64,000 nt of DNA from Cryptomeria japonica (GCF_030272615.1 NC_081405.1:608084677-608148676); one strand, 5' to 3'; shown: positions 22,870 to 35,325, counted from the stretch's first letter. Program-made: numbers and translations. The notes: generated from the sequence alone by a model not told the origin.

Positions 22870-23560
22870 TGCGATTCAAAATATCTTTGAGGACTGCCAT
22901 TACCTAAGACAAAATACAGAGGGGTACAAATACAACCCTTGACCCACTCAAACCATCTTTGACAATAACCAAACTTCTTCAGAAACAAAAATCCTATCTA
23001 ACCTTATCATAAGCCTTTTGATATCTAGTTTAATAATCATCCTATCTATTTGTACAATTTTAACTAAATGAATAGGTTCATTAGCTATTATAATGCCTTC
23101 TACAATAGACGTATTCAGGGAAAATCCACTTTTCTCTTGAGAGATGATTGAGTCCAAAGTTCTTTTCAATCTATTTGCTATCACTTTAGAAGCAACTTTG
23201 TATATTGTATTAAATAGTGAGATGGGCCTAAACTCATCAAAAGATACAACCTCATTTTTCTTGGGAATAAGAGCAATAAAAGTGTTATTTAAGTCTTTCA
23301 ACAAAAATCTACCAACACGAGATTCCTCTATGAGAAGCCTTAAATCTTCAACAAATAAATCCTAGAACTTAAAAAAAATCAAAACAAAGAAACCATCTGG
23401 GCTAGGGGCTTTATCTCCACCTAGAGTAACGAGGGCCTCCTTCACTTCCTCCAAAGAAACAAATTTCATTAGCATATCATTCTGAGCTTGCGTAATGCAA
23501 TTTGATATTACATTCCAAATGCCAAAATCATCCTCAATATGCAAATTCTCATCTATCAAA
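22870..23560 (-). pseudogene. LINE copy C reverse transcriptase, N-terminal half only
   Basis: Visible blocks are LGGDKAPSPDGF (about 23430), NNTFIALIPKKNEVVSFDEF, RPISLFNTIYKVASKVIANR and KLDIKRLMIRLD (for KxDxxKAYDRV). After GNGSPQRYFESH (about 22880) the sequence jumps to WKIGDGRNVLIWLDSW, which normally lies several hundred residues further on, so the QGDPLSP and FADD blocks are deleted. The junction is near 22860-22875. Confidence 0.85.
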
Positions 23561-24046
23561 GCCTTTGGAAATATCTGGTAGCCTCCTCATTGGATGCCTT
23601 TTTGATCCGTCACTAACTTACCATTTTGGTTCTAAATAGAGAAGAATTTTTTGTTAGACCTTCTTGCATTCACCGAGTTATGAAAGAATTTAGTGTTTAT
23701 GTCCCCATCTTTCAACCACGTTTCATAAGACTTCTATCACCATAAAATTTCCTCCCTCAAAAAAATTTCATTATATTCCCAATGCAAACATCTTTCCTCA
23801 TCAAAATTAGTCCTAGACATACCCACCTGAATTAATCTATTGTGAAGATCCTCTAATTTCCTTTCAATCTGGTATTTCTCAATAAAGATGTTTTTGAACT
23901 TCTCTTTGTTCCATTTTTTTAAGCACTCTTTTAAAAATTGTAACTTCTTGAAGAAAATGAAAGCATGATTCCCAAAGAGAATTGGAGCATTCCTCCACCA
24001 AACCTCAATGAGTTGTCTGAAACCATCTACCTTGAGTCACATCATC

Positions 24047-24798
24047 TCAAAATTTGATGGGGCACATAGGAGGTACAAAATCATCTTGTATGATAAGAAT
24101 GATTGGATAGTGATTAGAGCCATGTAAAAGTAAAATATCTACTTCAAAAAACCCATGGTTGCTTAGCTCAATCACTAGCCAAAAAAAAAATTGATCTAAC
24201 TTTTCAGCAATGCTTGAGAAACCAACCCACCAATTTGTCCAAGTAAAAAACCCTATCTTAAACTTGGTCTCCATCAAACCATTCTCAATGACAAAATAAC
24301 TGAGATTGTTTTGCACATGACTAAACCATTTCTAAGATCCACCTCTTTTTTCTTTTGGGCTTAAGGTGGAATCAAAATCACCACCTAAAACACACACCTG
24401 ATCACCCAAATCTGATAACAACCCAAAAATATGACACCATAAATTTCTTTTACATATTGTGCTAGTGGGACCATAGATGTTGAAAAGTTCAAAGGCTTTA
24501 TACAATGTTTTCAAAAAGACCCTCACCCATTTCCAGTTCTTCTCTTGCTTGATCATTAGAACATCCACTGTAGAGCCATTCCAAAGAATGCCAAGTCCCC
24601 TAGAAGTACCTTCAACCTCCATAAAAAGATCCCCCAACATGGAAATCTAGCTTGAAAAGCCTGAATCTCATCACCTTTTAACCTGGTTTCTTGCATTAAA
24701 AAAATATCGTGCCATGATTGATCTAGACACCTTTTGATGAATCGCTTCTTGTCAGGGGTATTGTTTCTAGGGAGGACATTTAACAAAAGTAACTTCAT
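24047..24798 (-). pseudogene. LINE copy C endonuclease
   Basis: MKLLLLNVLPRNN opens the ORF2 protein at 24798 (usual start is LSWNxRGL). DIFLMQETRLKG carries the catalytic Glu, CVLGGDFDSTLS the GGDF block, and FFTWTNW the TWxN block. The final SDH motif has become SNH (GSNHYPII), an Asp-to-Asn change at the catalytic Asp that would inactivate the enzyme even without the stops. It is split into three frames. Confidence 0.85.
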
Positions 24799-25589
24799 TG
24801 CTTTCGGGAAAAGGCATAGCCTTTTCTTTCTCTCAATTTTGTTTGACCTTTAGTGCTTCCAACAAGCTCTAGTCGAACCTTGTTTAGTTTTGGTCCTCTT
24901 GGTTTCTTTTCACCAACCTTTATTTTCTCTTGTGCAAAATTTGACTGATTTAGAGACCTTATCCTCAAGATTCCAATTTCATCTTGAAAACCTAAATCTC
25001 CCAAATCTTTAGCCTCCTCTCCTTCATCTTGAGAATCTAAAAATTCCTTTCGAGGAGAAACTAAATCTTTCAATTCCTCATTTGTGAAATTAAGGGTTCT
25101 AATTGGAGAAATCTGAATGCCCTTAATGATCCCATATCTAAATCATCACTGTCAAAATCAAGGTTCAAATGAGGACCTCCAATGTCTGTTGGTTCAATGC
25201 TAGTAGGTTTTAATATTCTTCCCATTGAATTATCTTTACCCATGGACTTATTCACACCATCCACTAAATCCACATCCATTATCATCCTTTAATTATAACT
25301 TGTGCTCACCTCCTTATTAGGTATTTTATAGATCTTCTCAACCATCTCTTGACTGTCTTGCTTAAAATTATCCATATCATTTACAAAAGTAGAAGTTTCC
25401 TTCTCATAAAAGGAATCTGAACCAATGTACTGCTTTAGTAGGAATATCATTTACATCTTTCATTGCACCATCTAAATTTGGGGCAACTTCTATCTCAAGG
25501 GGACCATTTCTATTTGAATTACTACTTTGCTTTGAAGAGGTTCCATTCTCCATTTCATTCTCCTTTAAAGCCTCTTCACTCAATTTGAT

Positions 25590-26393
25590 CAGTAATTCTT
25601 ACAGAGTATTTTGTATCAAACCCTTACCTTTTGAGTCATTAATACATTCTCCATTCATGTGCCCTTTTTCTTTACATATCAGGCATATGTTTGTGAGCTC
25701 TTCAACTTCGATCACTTGTTGCCATATTCACTCCCCTGATTTCAGTTCTACAGTTTGTGGAAGGGGATGAATAGACTACCACAAAATACAAATTCTTGGA
25801 TACATACTGAACTCCTTAGACTCTAAATCTTTATCCCCTTTCAAGAAAACACCCAATTTGTTCCCAATCATTTTGACATCCCAATATTCATGAGGGAGGT
25901 TATAAAGCCTAATCCATATAGGAACCTCCTTAATATCTACTTTTTTTGGATTAAAGTTTGGAATCCAATTCTTGATAAAAAAACCCTTCCGCCCATAAGA
26001 AATGGTCCACTATTCAAAATCCATTCTTTGTCCTTTTCACATGGACAAATGACAGGGTAAAAACCATTTGGAAGGGTTTTTAACACACAATCCCTACCCT
26101 AGTTTTCATCACACCAAGTGGGCACCCTTGAGAATGTAGGCCAATCCCCATTCCATTTCATCTAAAAAGCCTTTTTTTGTAAGCATTTTAATTGATTCTT
26201 TCTAGTCAACATGTTCAATGAGAAGGGACACAATACAATAATGGTCAAAACCCGTACATACCTTCTTTGCCTATGGCTCTGCCCCCTATTGTCTCAGTCT
26301 GCAAAACTTCTTTTTCAATGGTCTTGAACTCAACTCTGGGGCTAGAATGAATAGTTGCGTACCCCCACCGATTACAACCTTGGTGTTGTTCAT
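25590..26393 (-). pseudogene. LINE copy C ORF1 (DUF4283 + CCHC knuckle)
   Basis: Starts near ATG 26393 (MNNTKVVIGGGTQLF). The RNA-binding region reads in pieces: FDEMEW-type start, GPFLMGGKGFFIKNWIPNF (about 25970) and VPIWIRLYNLPHEYWDVKMI (about 25900), the WxRLxxLPxxYW core of DUF4283. The knuckle CLICKEKGHMNGEC (about 25685-25645) keeps C-x2-C-x4-H-x4-C. A Ser/Glu-rich tail runs down to the endonuclease. Frameshifts and stops make it a relic. Confidence 0.8.
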
Positions 26394-28792
26394 GGAAAAA
26401 AAACTTATTCCACGATCTTTGTTCATTTCTAAATCTGTTTGCTTGATCCTACCATGTTCTAATCAGTGGTCACCATGTTCTATTTTGGTATGCTTCAATC
26501 CACCAACCTCTGTAATGCCATATAGGTTGAGCTCTTATATATCTTCAAAACCCTATCTCATGCTCCATCTTTATTGATCTCCAACACATGGTGTTAATAA
26601 TATATTGTACCTTGCATTTAGGGTCCATATGAAATTGGGTATATAATATCCTTTAACTCAATCAAATTTACAAAATTGTTGGTCATTATGTCCTTGGAGG
26701 TGGTTTGAGATCTAATGAATGACAAGGGGAAGATTGATTGAGTTAGAACTTAATAAACTTTGAAAAAAATAATCCATGGATTATTGAAGCTTAATCAATT
26801 GTCTATAGGTATTTAGTTGAATGAAAGAAAAGTAGAAGTGTTAGCATCTTGATGAAATTTTTTCTTCATGTCATTGCCCTTGGAAAAGATTCTTGCCTTT
26901 GGATACTTTGAAGGATACAAATTATTTTGAGTTAATGAACCATACTTGAAAATATTTCTTCCTAACAATTTGGAATCAACTATTTTTACATGTGCACTCA
27001 AGCCCATAAAATATGCAAATTGATTTAGTTACATGTTATCCTTAATTGGTTTATGTATCTTCAATAAAAAATTACAATTCAAAATAATGTAAGGGAGTAG
27101 TCAACTTAGAGCATAAATATTGACATTATATATCAATCACTAGTGGGTTTAGTTTGTCCTTGTGTGTAATTGAATACATCTAAAAATATGAAAGAAAGCT
27201 AAGGTAGCTGAACAACTTTCTACATTTATCTTGACAAGAAGGTAATGAAAAAACTTTTCAAATTTTTACAATAACTACAAAAACTAAAAAAAAATAAACA
27301 TAAATAGATGTGCAAACGAAAACACAATGATTTACGTGTGAGAGAACCTTTTGAGAGAAAAACTCCACAATCCAAAAGGTGCCCTATATATTTTTCAAAA
27401 ATAAAAAAGGATTTACAATATACTTGTAGTGATAGCTTCTGACATGAGCATCACAAATTATATATTTAGAGGCAATTCAATAGCCATCAAATGCTTAGAA
27501 TAAAACACAATACCCAATTGTAGTACAACACCCTCATAAAATAGGCCTACCTTCTAGGATAAACAAAGCCAAGATAATATCTACCATGACACACTGATAA
27601 ACGATCAATATTAACACTGATAAATTATACATAAAATATGGTTCTCAGGGGTGGTTTTCTTGAACCTCCATTTGGACATACGGCCCTCAGACACCTTGGT
27701 GGGGGATAAGTGTCCTATACCTCATAGGGGGTATCACCCCTACACATGCCCCCCTCTATCCCCATCCCCACCATCTCCTTCCACCATAATGACTTATAAA
27801 TAGTAACCTTTTGTTATTAAACAATTGAGACACTATTTTCATAACAATCTATAATTATAAAGCCCATGTTAAGTTTTAATTGCATAAGAATGTTTAAATT
27901 AACTCATCAAATGTGTGATTTGGATTCTTGTTGAAGTTGAAAGAACCACTCAATAACATAATCTTTTAAGGTATGTGGATATAACTTAGTTAATAGCTTG
28001 TCCCCATATAGGAAGTATACATATGTACCTGTAAAAGATTACAAATGATGACAATAGAAAGCTCATAGTAGTTAGTGCATAACAATCTTTTTTGATAGTG
28101 GTGTATGTGTAGCATCCTTGAATTTTGTATTTCTTGTTGTTTTCGTTTAGCATATAATATTTTTTCCATAATATGATCTATGTTGTAAATTAATGCATCT
28201 AAAGTGAAATATGGAAGGATAAAAAATGTAGGTTGAAAGCCATTATGGTGTGTATAAGATTGAGCATGAAAAGTAAGATGGGTGCATGAAGTGATGGATT
28301 AGGAAAGAAGCATAGAAGAGAAAATATACTTGAATGCATGGGTGAAGATATGGAATGAAGGATAGACAACATAAAAGTTGTGATAGATATGGGAGTATAT
28401 GGCTTAGATGGGTAATGATAATAGTAGATGAGATGTGCATCATATAAGATCTAGGTATCCAAGAGGGGTATGATTAGAGGGTAGGCCATAAAGGGAATGG
28501 GAGGTGGAAAAGGGAAAGACACTATTTGGTCGATATCCATGGTGATAGCATTATGGAGGTGAATGGTGGTAGTAGGATAATAACAAATAGGAAAAAAAAG
28601 TCATCCAAATAAAAAATTTTCGAAGTGATGGCATGTAAGTGGAATATGTAGTAAGCCAAGGCACTAGAATAAAATGTGATCTTCAACGGTGTGTTCTAGT
28701 TTCTAGTGAACAAAAATCATTCTATGGGAATCCAGGAAACAAGAATGGGCTTTTTTCAATGCCCCAAATAAAGAGAGATAATTCACTGGTTC
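26394..28792. other. non-coding spacer
   Basis: Nothing recognisable. A 64-codon minus-strand frame at 26813-27007 has no known motif. 27640-27780 is locally C-rich (tacacatgcccccctctatc) without a clear role. Confidence 0.45.
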
Positions 28793-28797
28793 TTCCT

Positions 28798-29098
28798 TGT
28801 TGGAAGTTGAAGTCCAACAGACTCCCTTCTTGTTGCCACCAAAACTCTTGGCTATTCACATTCTTCTTGCAAGCTCTTTAAGAGCTAATTGTAATTCATT
28901 TTTTGGAGTTGATTGCCAGAGCTAGTTGCAGCTGTGTATATGTAAACCAGATTGGTGAATAATAAATTGGTTCCCCTGCTTCAAGTGTGGATGTAGGCAA
29001 TTGCCGAACCATGATAAATCTGTGTGTCTTATTGTTTATTGTTGTGTGTTGTTAATTTTGTTTTTCTGATGTTTTCAATTTGATTCTTCTTCCTAACA
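28798..29098 (+). repeat. 5' LTR of the copia element
   Basis: 301 bp, starting TGTTGGAAG and ending CCTAACA. It contains gaataataaattgg near 28950, a plausible polyadenylation-type signal. Matches 33991-34291. Confidence 0.95.
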
Positions 29099-29100
29099 AT

Positions 29101-29112
29101 TGGTATCAGAGC
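29101..29112 (+). other. primer-binding site (initiator Met tRNA)
   Basis: tggtatcagagc lies two bases after the 5' LTR, the usual place, and matches the initiator Met tRNA 3' end. Confidence 0.93.
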
Positions 29113-29158
29113 GAGGTTAGATCGCTATTTAGATTTTGGTGTTTGAATATCCAGAATC

Positions 29159-30018
29159 ATGGAAGAATCAAAGATAGAGAAGTTCTCCGGTCAGAGCTTC
29201 GGATTATGGAAAGTGCAGATGGAGTCTTTGCTGATAAAGAAAAACCTTTCAATCGCGCTTGAAGGGAAAGCAAAGAAACTAGCTAGGATGGCTGATGAAG
29301 ATTTTGAAAAATTGGACAAGAAGGCGAGAGCGACAATCTTTCTCTCGCTGTCCAATAATGTTCTCTTCAATGTCACAGGTGATGTAGCAACAAAAGATGT
29401 ATGGGATAGACTCTCAGCCATGTATGAAATGGCTTCAACTACAAATAAAGTTTTTATTATTAAGCGCTTGTACAAACTGAAAAAATGAAGGAAGGTTGTG
29501 CTATGGAAAACCACATCAATGAATTCAATACATTGATTAGTCAAGCAACTTCGGTGGGGATGACACAAGATGATGAAAGAAAGGCTGTTTCGTTATTATG
29601 TTCTTTACCGAGCAGCTAGGATGGTGTTGTAACAGCAGTTAGCACATCTATATTCGGTAAAAATAAGTTGGTTTTTAATGATGTAGCAGCTACTCTTCTC
29701 AGCGAGGATTTGAGAAGAAAGAATGATGAACCTTCATCCGGTGAAGCCTTAACAGTGGTTAGCACCAATAATAGAGGTAGAAGTCATAATAGAGGTAGAA
29801 ATAATTACCATAGACGTTCAAAATCAGCAAAGAGATCGAAGTCTAGAAACAAAAATGGTGAATGTTGGTTTTGTAGCAAAGCAGGTCATGTGAAAAAGGA
29901 TTGCAAAAATTTCAAAAGAGCACAAGAGAGAGTGCGGGACAGTGAAGCAAATACAGTTTATGATAAAGATGATAGCTTTTTAATCCTTTCAACAACCGAC
30001 ACTACTCCGGATTCATGA
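29159..30018 (+). pseudogene. copia gag
   Basis: Starts MEESKIEKFSGQSFGLWKVQ, the usual copia gag opening (F-x-G-x-x-F/Y-x-x-W). The UBN2-type capsid region runs to about residue 220, and the CCHC knuckle CWFCSKAGHVKKDC is at about 29863-29904 after an Arg/Lys/Asn-rich stretch. A frameshift near 29486 and a TAG at 29617 (in place of the Trp of LPxSW) break it. The capsid coats the RNA in virus-like particles. Confidence 0.9.
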
Positions 30019-31325
30019 GTGCTTGATTATGGTGCCTCCTATCATGCTACCTCATGTCTTGAAGCATTCATCAACTACCGTGAAGGGCACTTTGGAAATG
30101 TTTTTTTTAGGAGATAACAAAGCTTGTGAAATTATAGGCAAAGGGGATGTATTGCTGCCATTAGAAGGTGGTAAAACATGGCTGCTCAAAGATGTTCGCC
30201 ATGTCCCAAAATTGAAGCAGAATTTGATATCCATTGGACAGCTCTTTGGTCAAGGTCTTAATGTTAATTTTCTTCCGAATACATGGAAAGTAACACATGG
30301 TACCATGCTGATTGCAAATGGTAATAAAGTGGGAAGTCTTTACATTTTTAAGACTCATGGTAGAGTGGGAGCTGCGATGGTGATTGAGGATAGCAAAGCA
30401 GATCTTTGGTATCAAAGACTTGGGCACATTAGCAAGAAAGGTCTCCATGTTATGCATACAAGAAATCAGCTACTGGGCCTCAAGCTTGTGGACTTAGCCT
30501 TTTGTGAACATTGCCTCTATGGCAAACAAAAGAGAGTCAATTTTTTGAAAGGTGGGCGTGACACAAAGACAACACCACTGGAGCTTGTATACTCGGATGT
30601 TTTTGGACCAACCTAGGTAACCTCCATTGGAGGAGCTAACTATTTTGTAACATTTCTTGATGATTGTACAAGAAAATTATGGATTTATATACTTTCTAGG
30701 AAATCTGAAGTATTTTCAAAATTTAAAATTTTCAAGGCATTAGTTGAAAATCAGATTGGGCTTAGGACTAAATGCTTACAAACTGATAATGGTGGGGAAT
30801 TTTTGTTCACATGAATTTGATAATTTTTGTGCTAATAATGGGATTAGAAGAATCAAGGTTGTTCCTTTCACTCCTCAAGAAAATGCTGCAGCCGAGAGGA
30901 TGAATAGAACAATCCTTGAGAAGGCATGATGTATGTTGTCTAATGCAGGTTTAGGCAAAGAATTTTGGGCAGAAGCGTGTAACACAACAGTGTATTTAAT
31001 TAACCGAAGTCCATCATCTAAATTGGATTTTGGTATTCCAGAAGATGAATGGCAAGGGAAGAATATTTCATAGTTGTATCTTCATGTGTTTGGATGTGAA
31101 GCCTTCTTGCATATACCCAAGGAAAAGCGAACAAAATTGGATCCAAAGTCCCTGAAATGTATTTTTGTGGGGTATGGAGAAGAGCAGTTTAGTTTCAGAT
31201 TGTGGGATCCAATTCACAAAAAGATTGTTCATAGCAGAGATGTAGTTTTCCATGAAACCTCCTTTCCCACACTACAAGATGCAAATAAATCAAAGACAGA
31301 TTATGTCCCTATGTCTCTATTTTAG
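30019..31325 (+). pseudogene. copia protease and integrase
   Basis: Protease: LDYGASYHATS at about 30023, where the usual Asp-Ser-Gly is Asp-Tyr-Gly, so the active site is damaged. Integrase: the HHCC zinc region WYQRLGHISKKGLH...FCEHCLYGK, then the DDE residues in SDVFGP, QTDNGGEF and ENAAAERMNRT. Downstream come HVFGCEAFLHIPKEKR and GYGEEQFSFRLWDP. Stops include TAG for Gln at 30616 and TGA for Arg near 30927. A frameshift lies near 30805. Confidence 0.9.
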
Positions 31326-31364
31326 AATTCAACTACCAGTGCTTTACCTCTGGTCTCTCATTCA

Positions 31365-32294
31365 GTGGGAGCTCATATGACATCTACATCTATTGAATAC
31401 AATTCTCAGTCTGAGAATGAAGAAGGGAGTGATGAAAATATTTGGTCTTCTTATAATTTTGAAATTGTGGGTCTACAAAATAGAGAAAATCCTCCCCAAA
31501 ATAGCACTGATGTCGCAAGAAATTTGGAGGAATCACAGTGGTCTAAAATTTCACCGGTTTCTGCACACAATGCAACACTCTATCCATTGCACCCTGCACA
31601 TCATGATCTTCTCTCCTCACGGCATGCTGAGCAGTCTGCAAACCCACCTCCATGAAAGCCTCCCCAAGCACATGCCTCCCCTCACTCCTTCTGTGATCTG
31701 CCAACACTGTAGGCTTCCCACTCCCCACACCCCCTCCCACAGTCCTCACACTCTGCAGCTTGCTGTTCTCCCCGCGAGCTCCCTGCTGGCCCCCTTGCCT
31801 TCCCACCCCACGGGCCCTCCCTGCAAACTCCCCGCGACCCCCCAGTAGCTCCCTCTACTTCGCAGACCCACTCCTGTGCATTCCCCGCCTACCCTCACGC
31901 CACAACCTCTCCTTCTCCACAGGCCCACTCCATGGGTTCACCGCCACCAAAGACCATTGCTGCTAACAGTGATGGTCTCGTGGAAGACTATCCACGTGGT
32001 CTCTACCCCTAGCAAAATCCACATGGTCGCAGGCTCCATCCTAGAGCGACCTCCTCTGTGAACCCACAATAGTGTCATCTCTCTCCCATGCAGAAGAAGA
32101 GGGACTTTTCTGATCGGCCTTCACACAATGTGGAGAAAAATCCACTGGATTTTGATTACCATGCTAACAGGGACACTAACAGACTCAAAAATAGAGGGAG
32201 TGATGTTAATGTGATTAAACAAGGAACAAAAAAATTGAATGACTCTACTACTGAAACAGAGAGTCAATTGAGAAAATCAACAAGACAGAGGTGA
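31365..32294 (+). pseudogene. Pro-rich, GC-rich linker of the copia polyprotein
   Basis: One reading frame runs from 31365 through a Pro/Ser/His-rich segment (31640-32000) into the start of RT, broken only by TGA or TAG codons that look like former CGA or CAG. The linker between integrase and RT is far more GC-rich than the rest of the element. Linker composition varies between copia families; I know no function for it. Confidence 0.6.
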
Positions 32295-33104
32295 CCTCCT
32301 GCGAAGTTCTTCGATTATGACTTACTATTTTGTAAAGAGGTTGAACCTTCTTTTCTCATCTCTGATCAAATAGAGCCTGCAACATACAAAGAGGCTTGTA
32401 AAAATGCAGACCATGATAACTGGCATGCTGCAATGTGCGAAGAAATGGACACACTAGTGAGAAATCAGACATGGGATTTGGTGCCACTTTCGCCTGACAG
32501 AAAGGCATTGAGAAATTAATGGGTATATAAACTAAAAGAAGAAGCTGATGGTCACAAAAGATTTTGAGCAAGACTGGTTGTAAAGGGATATGCTCAGTAG
32601 CAAGACCTTGACTTCAAAGAAATTTTCTTGCCAGTAGTTAAAATGACTACCATCCGAGCAGTATTGGGATTAGTCGCAACATAGGATCTTGAACTTGAAC
32701 AGCTGGATGTGAAGACAACATTTCTCCATGGCGACCTTGATGAGGAATTATTTATGCATCAGCCGGAAGGGTTCATTAAAAAGGGGTAGGAACACCTTTA
32801 TTGCAAATTGAAATGCAGTTTGTATGGGCTTAAGCAAGCCCCCCAGCAGTGGTATCTTAAATTTGACAAATTCATGATTGATCACAAGTTTACTCGCAGT
32901 GAGTTTGGTCCTTGTATCTATTACAAGAAGCTTCCTAATGGTGAATTTTTCATTCTTCTCCTTTATGTGGATGATATGCTAGTAGTCAGCACAAGCATGA
33001 GGATCATGAGTGAACTTAAAACTCACTTAGCAAAGGAATTTTCCATGAAAGATTTAGGGGCAGCAAAGAAGATCCTAGGAATGACTATTTTTCAGAATAG
33101 ATAA
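32295..33104 (+). pseudogene. copia reverse transcriptase
   Basis: Blocks in order: PPAKFFDYDL, WHAAMCEEMDTLVRNQTWDL, ARLVVKGYAQ, TTIRAVLGLVA, LEQLDVKTTFLHGDLDEELF, CSLYGLKQAPQQWYLKFD and the catalytic YVDDM (about 32964). Stops at TAG (three of them at expected Gln) and TGA (expected Arg before ARLV). All residues of the YVDD box are kept. Confidence 0.93.
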
Positions 33105-33119
33105 AAGAGAGAACTCAAA

Positions 33120-33900
33120 CTATCTCAGCAAGAGTACATTAAAAAAGTCTTGGACATATTTGGTATGGTAGATGCTAAGATTGTTTGTGTACCTTTAGCC
33201 TCTCATTTTTAGTTGTCTTCTCAATTGTGTCCTAAAACACAAGAAGATAAGGAGTTTATGGATAAAATTCCATACAAGTTTGCAGTTGGAAGCCTCATGT
33301 ATGCTATGGTGTCTACTCGACTGGACATTGCTCATGCCATAGGATTGGTAAGCAGATTTATGTCTAATCTAGGTAAATCACATTGGGAGGCAGTTAAGTA
33401 CATCTTGAGATATCTCAAAGGTACTTTTGATTTTTGTTTATGGTTTGGAAAGGACAAGGTAGTTTTGCAAGGGTTCACCGATTCTGATTTTGCCGGTTAC
33501 TTAGACAAAAGAAAGTCTACTTTTGGTTATGCTTTCACATTTTCTGGGGCAGTGATTAGTTGGGCTTCAAAATTGCAACATACAGTTGCTCAATCAACCG
33601 CGGAAGCAGAATACATACCTCTTTCTGAGGGAGCAAAAGAGATGGTGTGATTGCAACTCTTGCTCAGCGAGTTGGGTTTGAAGCAATCAAATTTTTCTTT
33701 GTTTTGTGATAACAGCAGTGCATTTTTTATGACTAAACATCAGACATCTCAGCCATAGTCAAAACATGTTGATGTTCGCAATCATTATTTTCGCCATATG
33801 GTCGAAGAAGGAAAGTTTCATGTAGACAAGATTCATACCGTCCTGAATCCAGCTGATGTGCTCACTAAAGTGGTTAAGTCAGAGAAGTTCGATTTCTCCT
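33120..33900 (+). pseudogene. copia RNase H
   Basis: After the RT connection (SQQEYIKKVLDIFGM and VGSLMYAMVSTRLDIAHAIG), the RNase H reads GFTDSDFAGYLDKRKST, AVISWASKLQHTVAQSTAEA, EYIPLSEGAKEM, FCDNSSAFFM and KHVDVRNHYFRHMVEEGKF. All key Asp/Glu residues are present; stops are TAG, TGA and TAG. Confidence 0.92.
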
Positions 33901-33939
33901 GAGCTTCTCTCGGCCTTTCCAATAACTGATAGCAGAACT

Positions 33940-33950
33940 AAGTGGGGGAA
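33940..33950 (+). other. polypurine tract of the copia element
   Basis: aagtgggggaa is the familiar copia plus-strand primer. It lies 40 bases before the 3' LTR instead of directly next to it. Confidence 0.7.
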
Positions 33951-33990
33951 TATACTTGTTGCAGCAGGTCGTTGGGCTTCAGTGGTAGAT

Positions 33991-34291
33991 TGTTGGAAGT
34001 TGAATTCCAATGGACTCCTTCCTTGTTGCTGCCAAAACTCTTGGCTATTCACATTCTTCTTGCAAGCTCTTTAAGAGCTAATTGTAATTCATTTTCTGGA
34101 GTTGATTGCTAGAGCTAGTTGCAGCTATGTATATGTAAACCAGATTGGTGAATAATAAATTGGTTCCCCTGCTTCAAGTGTGGATGTAGGCAATTTCCAA
34201 ACCATGATCAATCTATGTGTCTCATTGTTTATTGTTGTGTGTTGTTAATATTGTTTATCTTCTATTTTCAATTTGATTCTTCTTCCTAGCA
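33991..34291 (+). repeat. 3' LTR of the copia element
   Basis: 301 bp, TGTTGGAAG to CCTAGCA. Same length as the 5' LTR and followed by the target duplication ttcct. Confidence 0.95.
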
Positions 34292-34296
34292 TTCCT

Positions 34297-35320
34297 CTCA
34301 TGCGTGGGACTTAGTTGACGTCATTCACTGACGTTATCAATAATATCTAAGAATTAAAAATTTGATTTACATACATCATTGTAGTTTTTGTATTACATAA
34401 GATGTCCCAATGCAGAGCACATGAAAGAATAAGATGCATACGTCATTGTTAGGAGCAGTATAGAGGTAAGGATGGATGTGAAAGCAATTCCTTTCAACTC
34501 AGGGAAACATATAATATGTCTTGGATGATGATGCAATTAGGATGTTCTATGATGTTCTTATGGGAATGCTCTTGGATCTAGATCATATTCTTAATTATAA
34601 TATTATATCATGTAATATAAAGAATTCACAATTAAATCAACTCATAATAGTTAGTATGTAGACAAAAACATGCTTGAGCAATTTAAAGTTTAAAAATTTG
34701 GGGTAAGATCTACAATGGTAACTAACTTGTGTTAATTTTTCACTTATAAATATCAATCAAGGTGATGACTGATGGTGATTGAATATTAAGTTGAAACCCT
34801 TAAAATGTGCAGAAATGAAATGAGAGTAGTAAGGTTAAGTTGAATTAGGTCCAAAATATAAGGAAAAAATGCATAAATATGTGATTTTGACCATTGTGTT
34901 AATATGCAAGTTGGAGGAAGTAAAAAATCAAAGCACTTCTTATATGGCGTGATAAAGGAAATCTATTTTTTTGTCCAATTATATGGACTTCCAGCTAATG
35001 AATCTTCGGTTAGGTTTTTATACTTTCTTTAATAGAATAGATCCATAAATTACTTGGAAATAAAAAGTATAGTAGATATTATCACAAAATCCTCTAGTGG
35101 GGAGGTATTATAGCTTTTGATTAAAGTAAGTGGGGAAGGGTCCTGACCCATTAGAGATAAGAAATAAACCATTTAATTAGCAGGTTGTGGCAAGATAGAA
35201 TAGAAAGGATACCCAAAATGTAACCCAAAAATACAATATAGTAATGTTGAAACAATCCAAAACATTTCGTAAAGAAGAACAAACACCAAGCTATTGCAAA
35301 TTAGAGTCGGGACCCAAAGG
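34297..35320. other. non-coding spacer
   Basis: AT-rich, nothing recognised. Confidence 0.5.
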
Positions 35321-35325
35321 TGGGC

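Larger units (their letters stand above)
21380..26393 (-). mobile_element. L1-like LINE with RNase H (copy C), internally deleted
   Basis: From high to low coordinates on the minus strand: ORF1 with DUF4283-like region and CCHC knuckle, endonuclease, N-terminal half of RT, zf-RVT and a terminal RNase H. This is the standard plant L1 order with a 3' RNase H. The RT palm with the FADD box is missing, and there are many stops. The 5' border is set at the first plausible ORF1 ATG (26393), the 3' border just after RNase H. I found no target duplication or poly(A). Confidence 0.85.
28798..34291 (+). mobile_element. complete Ty1/copia retrotransposon, decayed
   Basis: A full-length element: 301-bp LTRs at both ends (TGTTGG...CA), primer-binding site, gag with CCHC knuckle, protease, integrase, a Pro-rich linker, RT, RNase H, polypurine tract. 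It is flanked by a 5-bp target duplication, ttcct (28793-28797 and 34292-34296). By eye the LTRs differ at about 21 of 301 positions (about 93 percent identity), so the insertion is old. About a dozen stops and several frameshifts kill the polyprotein. Domain order (integrase before RT) marks it as copia. Confidence 0.95.

Noticed and set aside
31543-31928. Minus-strand Gly/Arg/Val-rich frames
   Set aside because: Shadows of the GC-rich Pro-rich linker on the plus strand.
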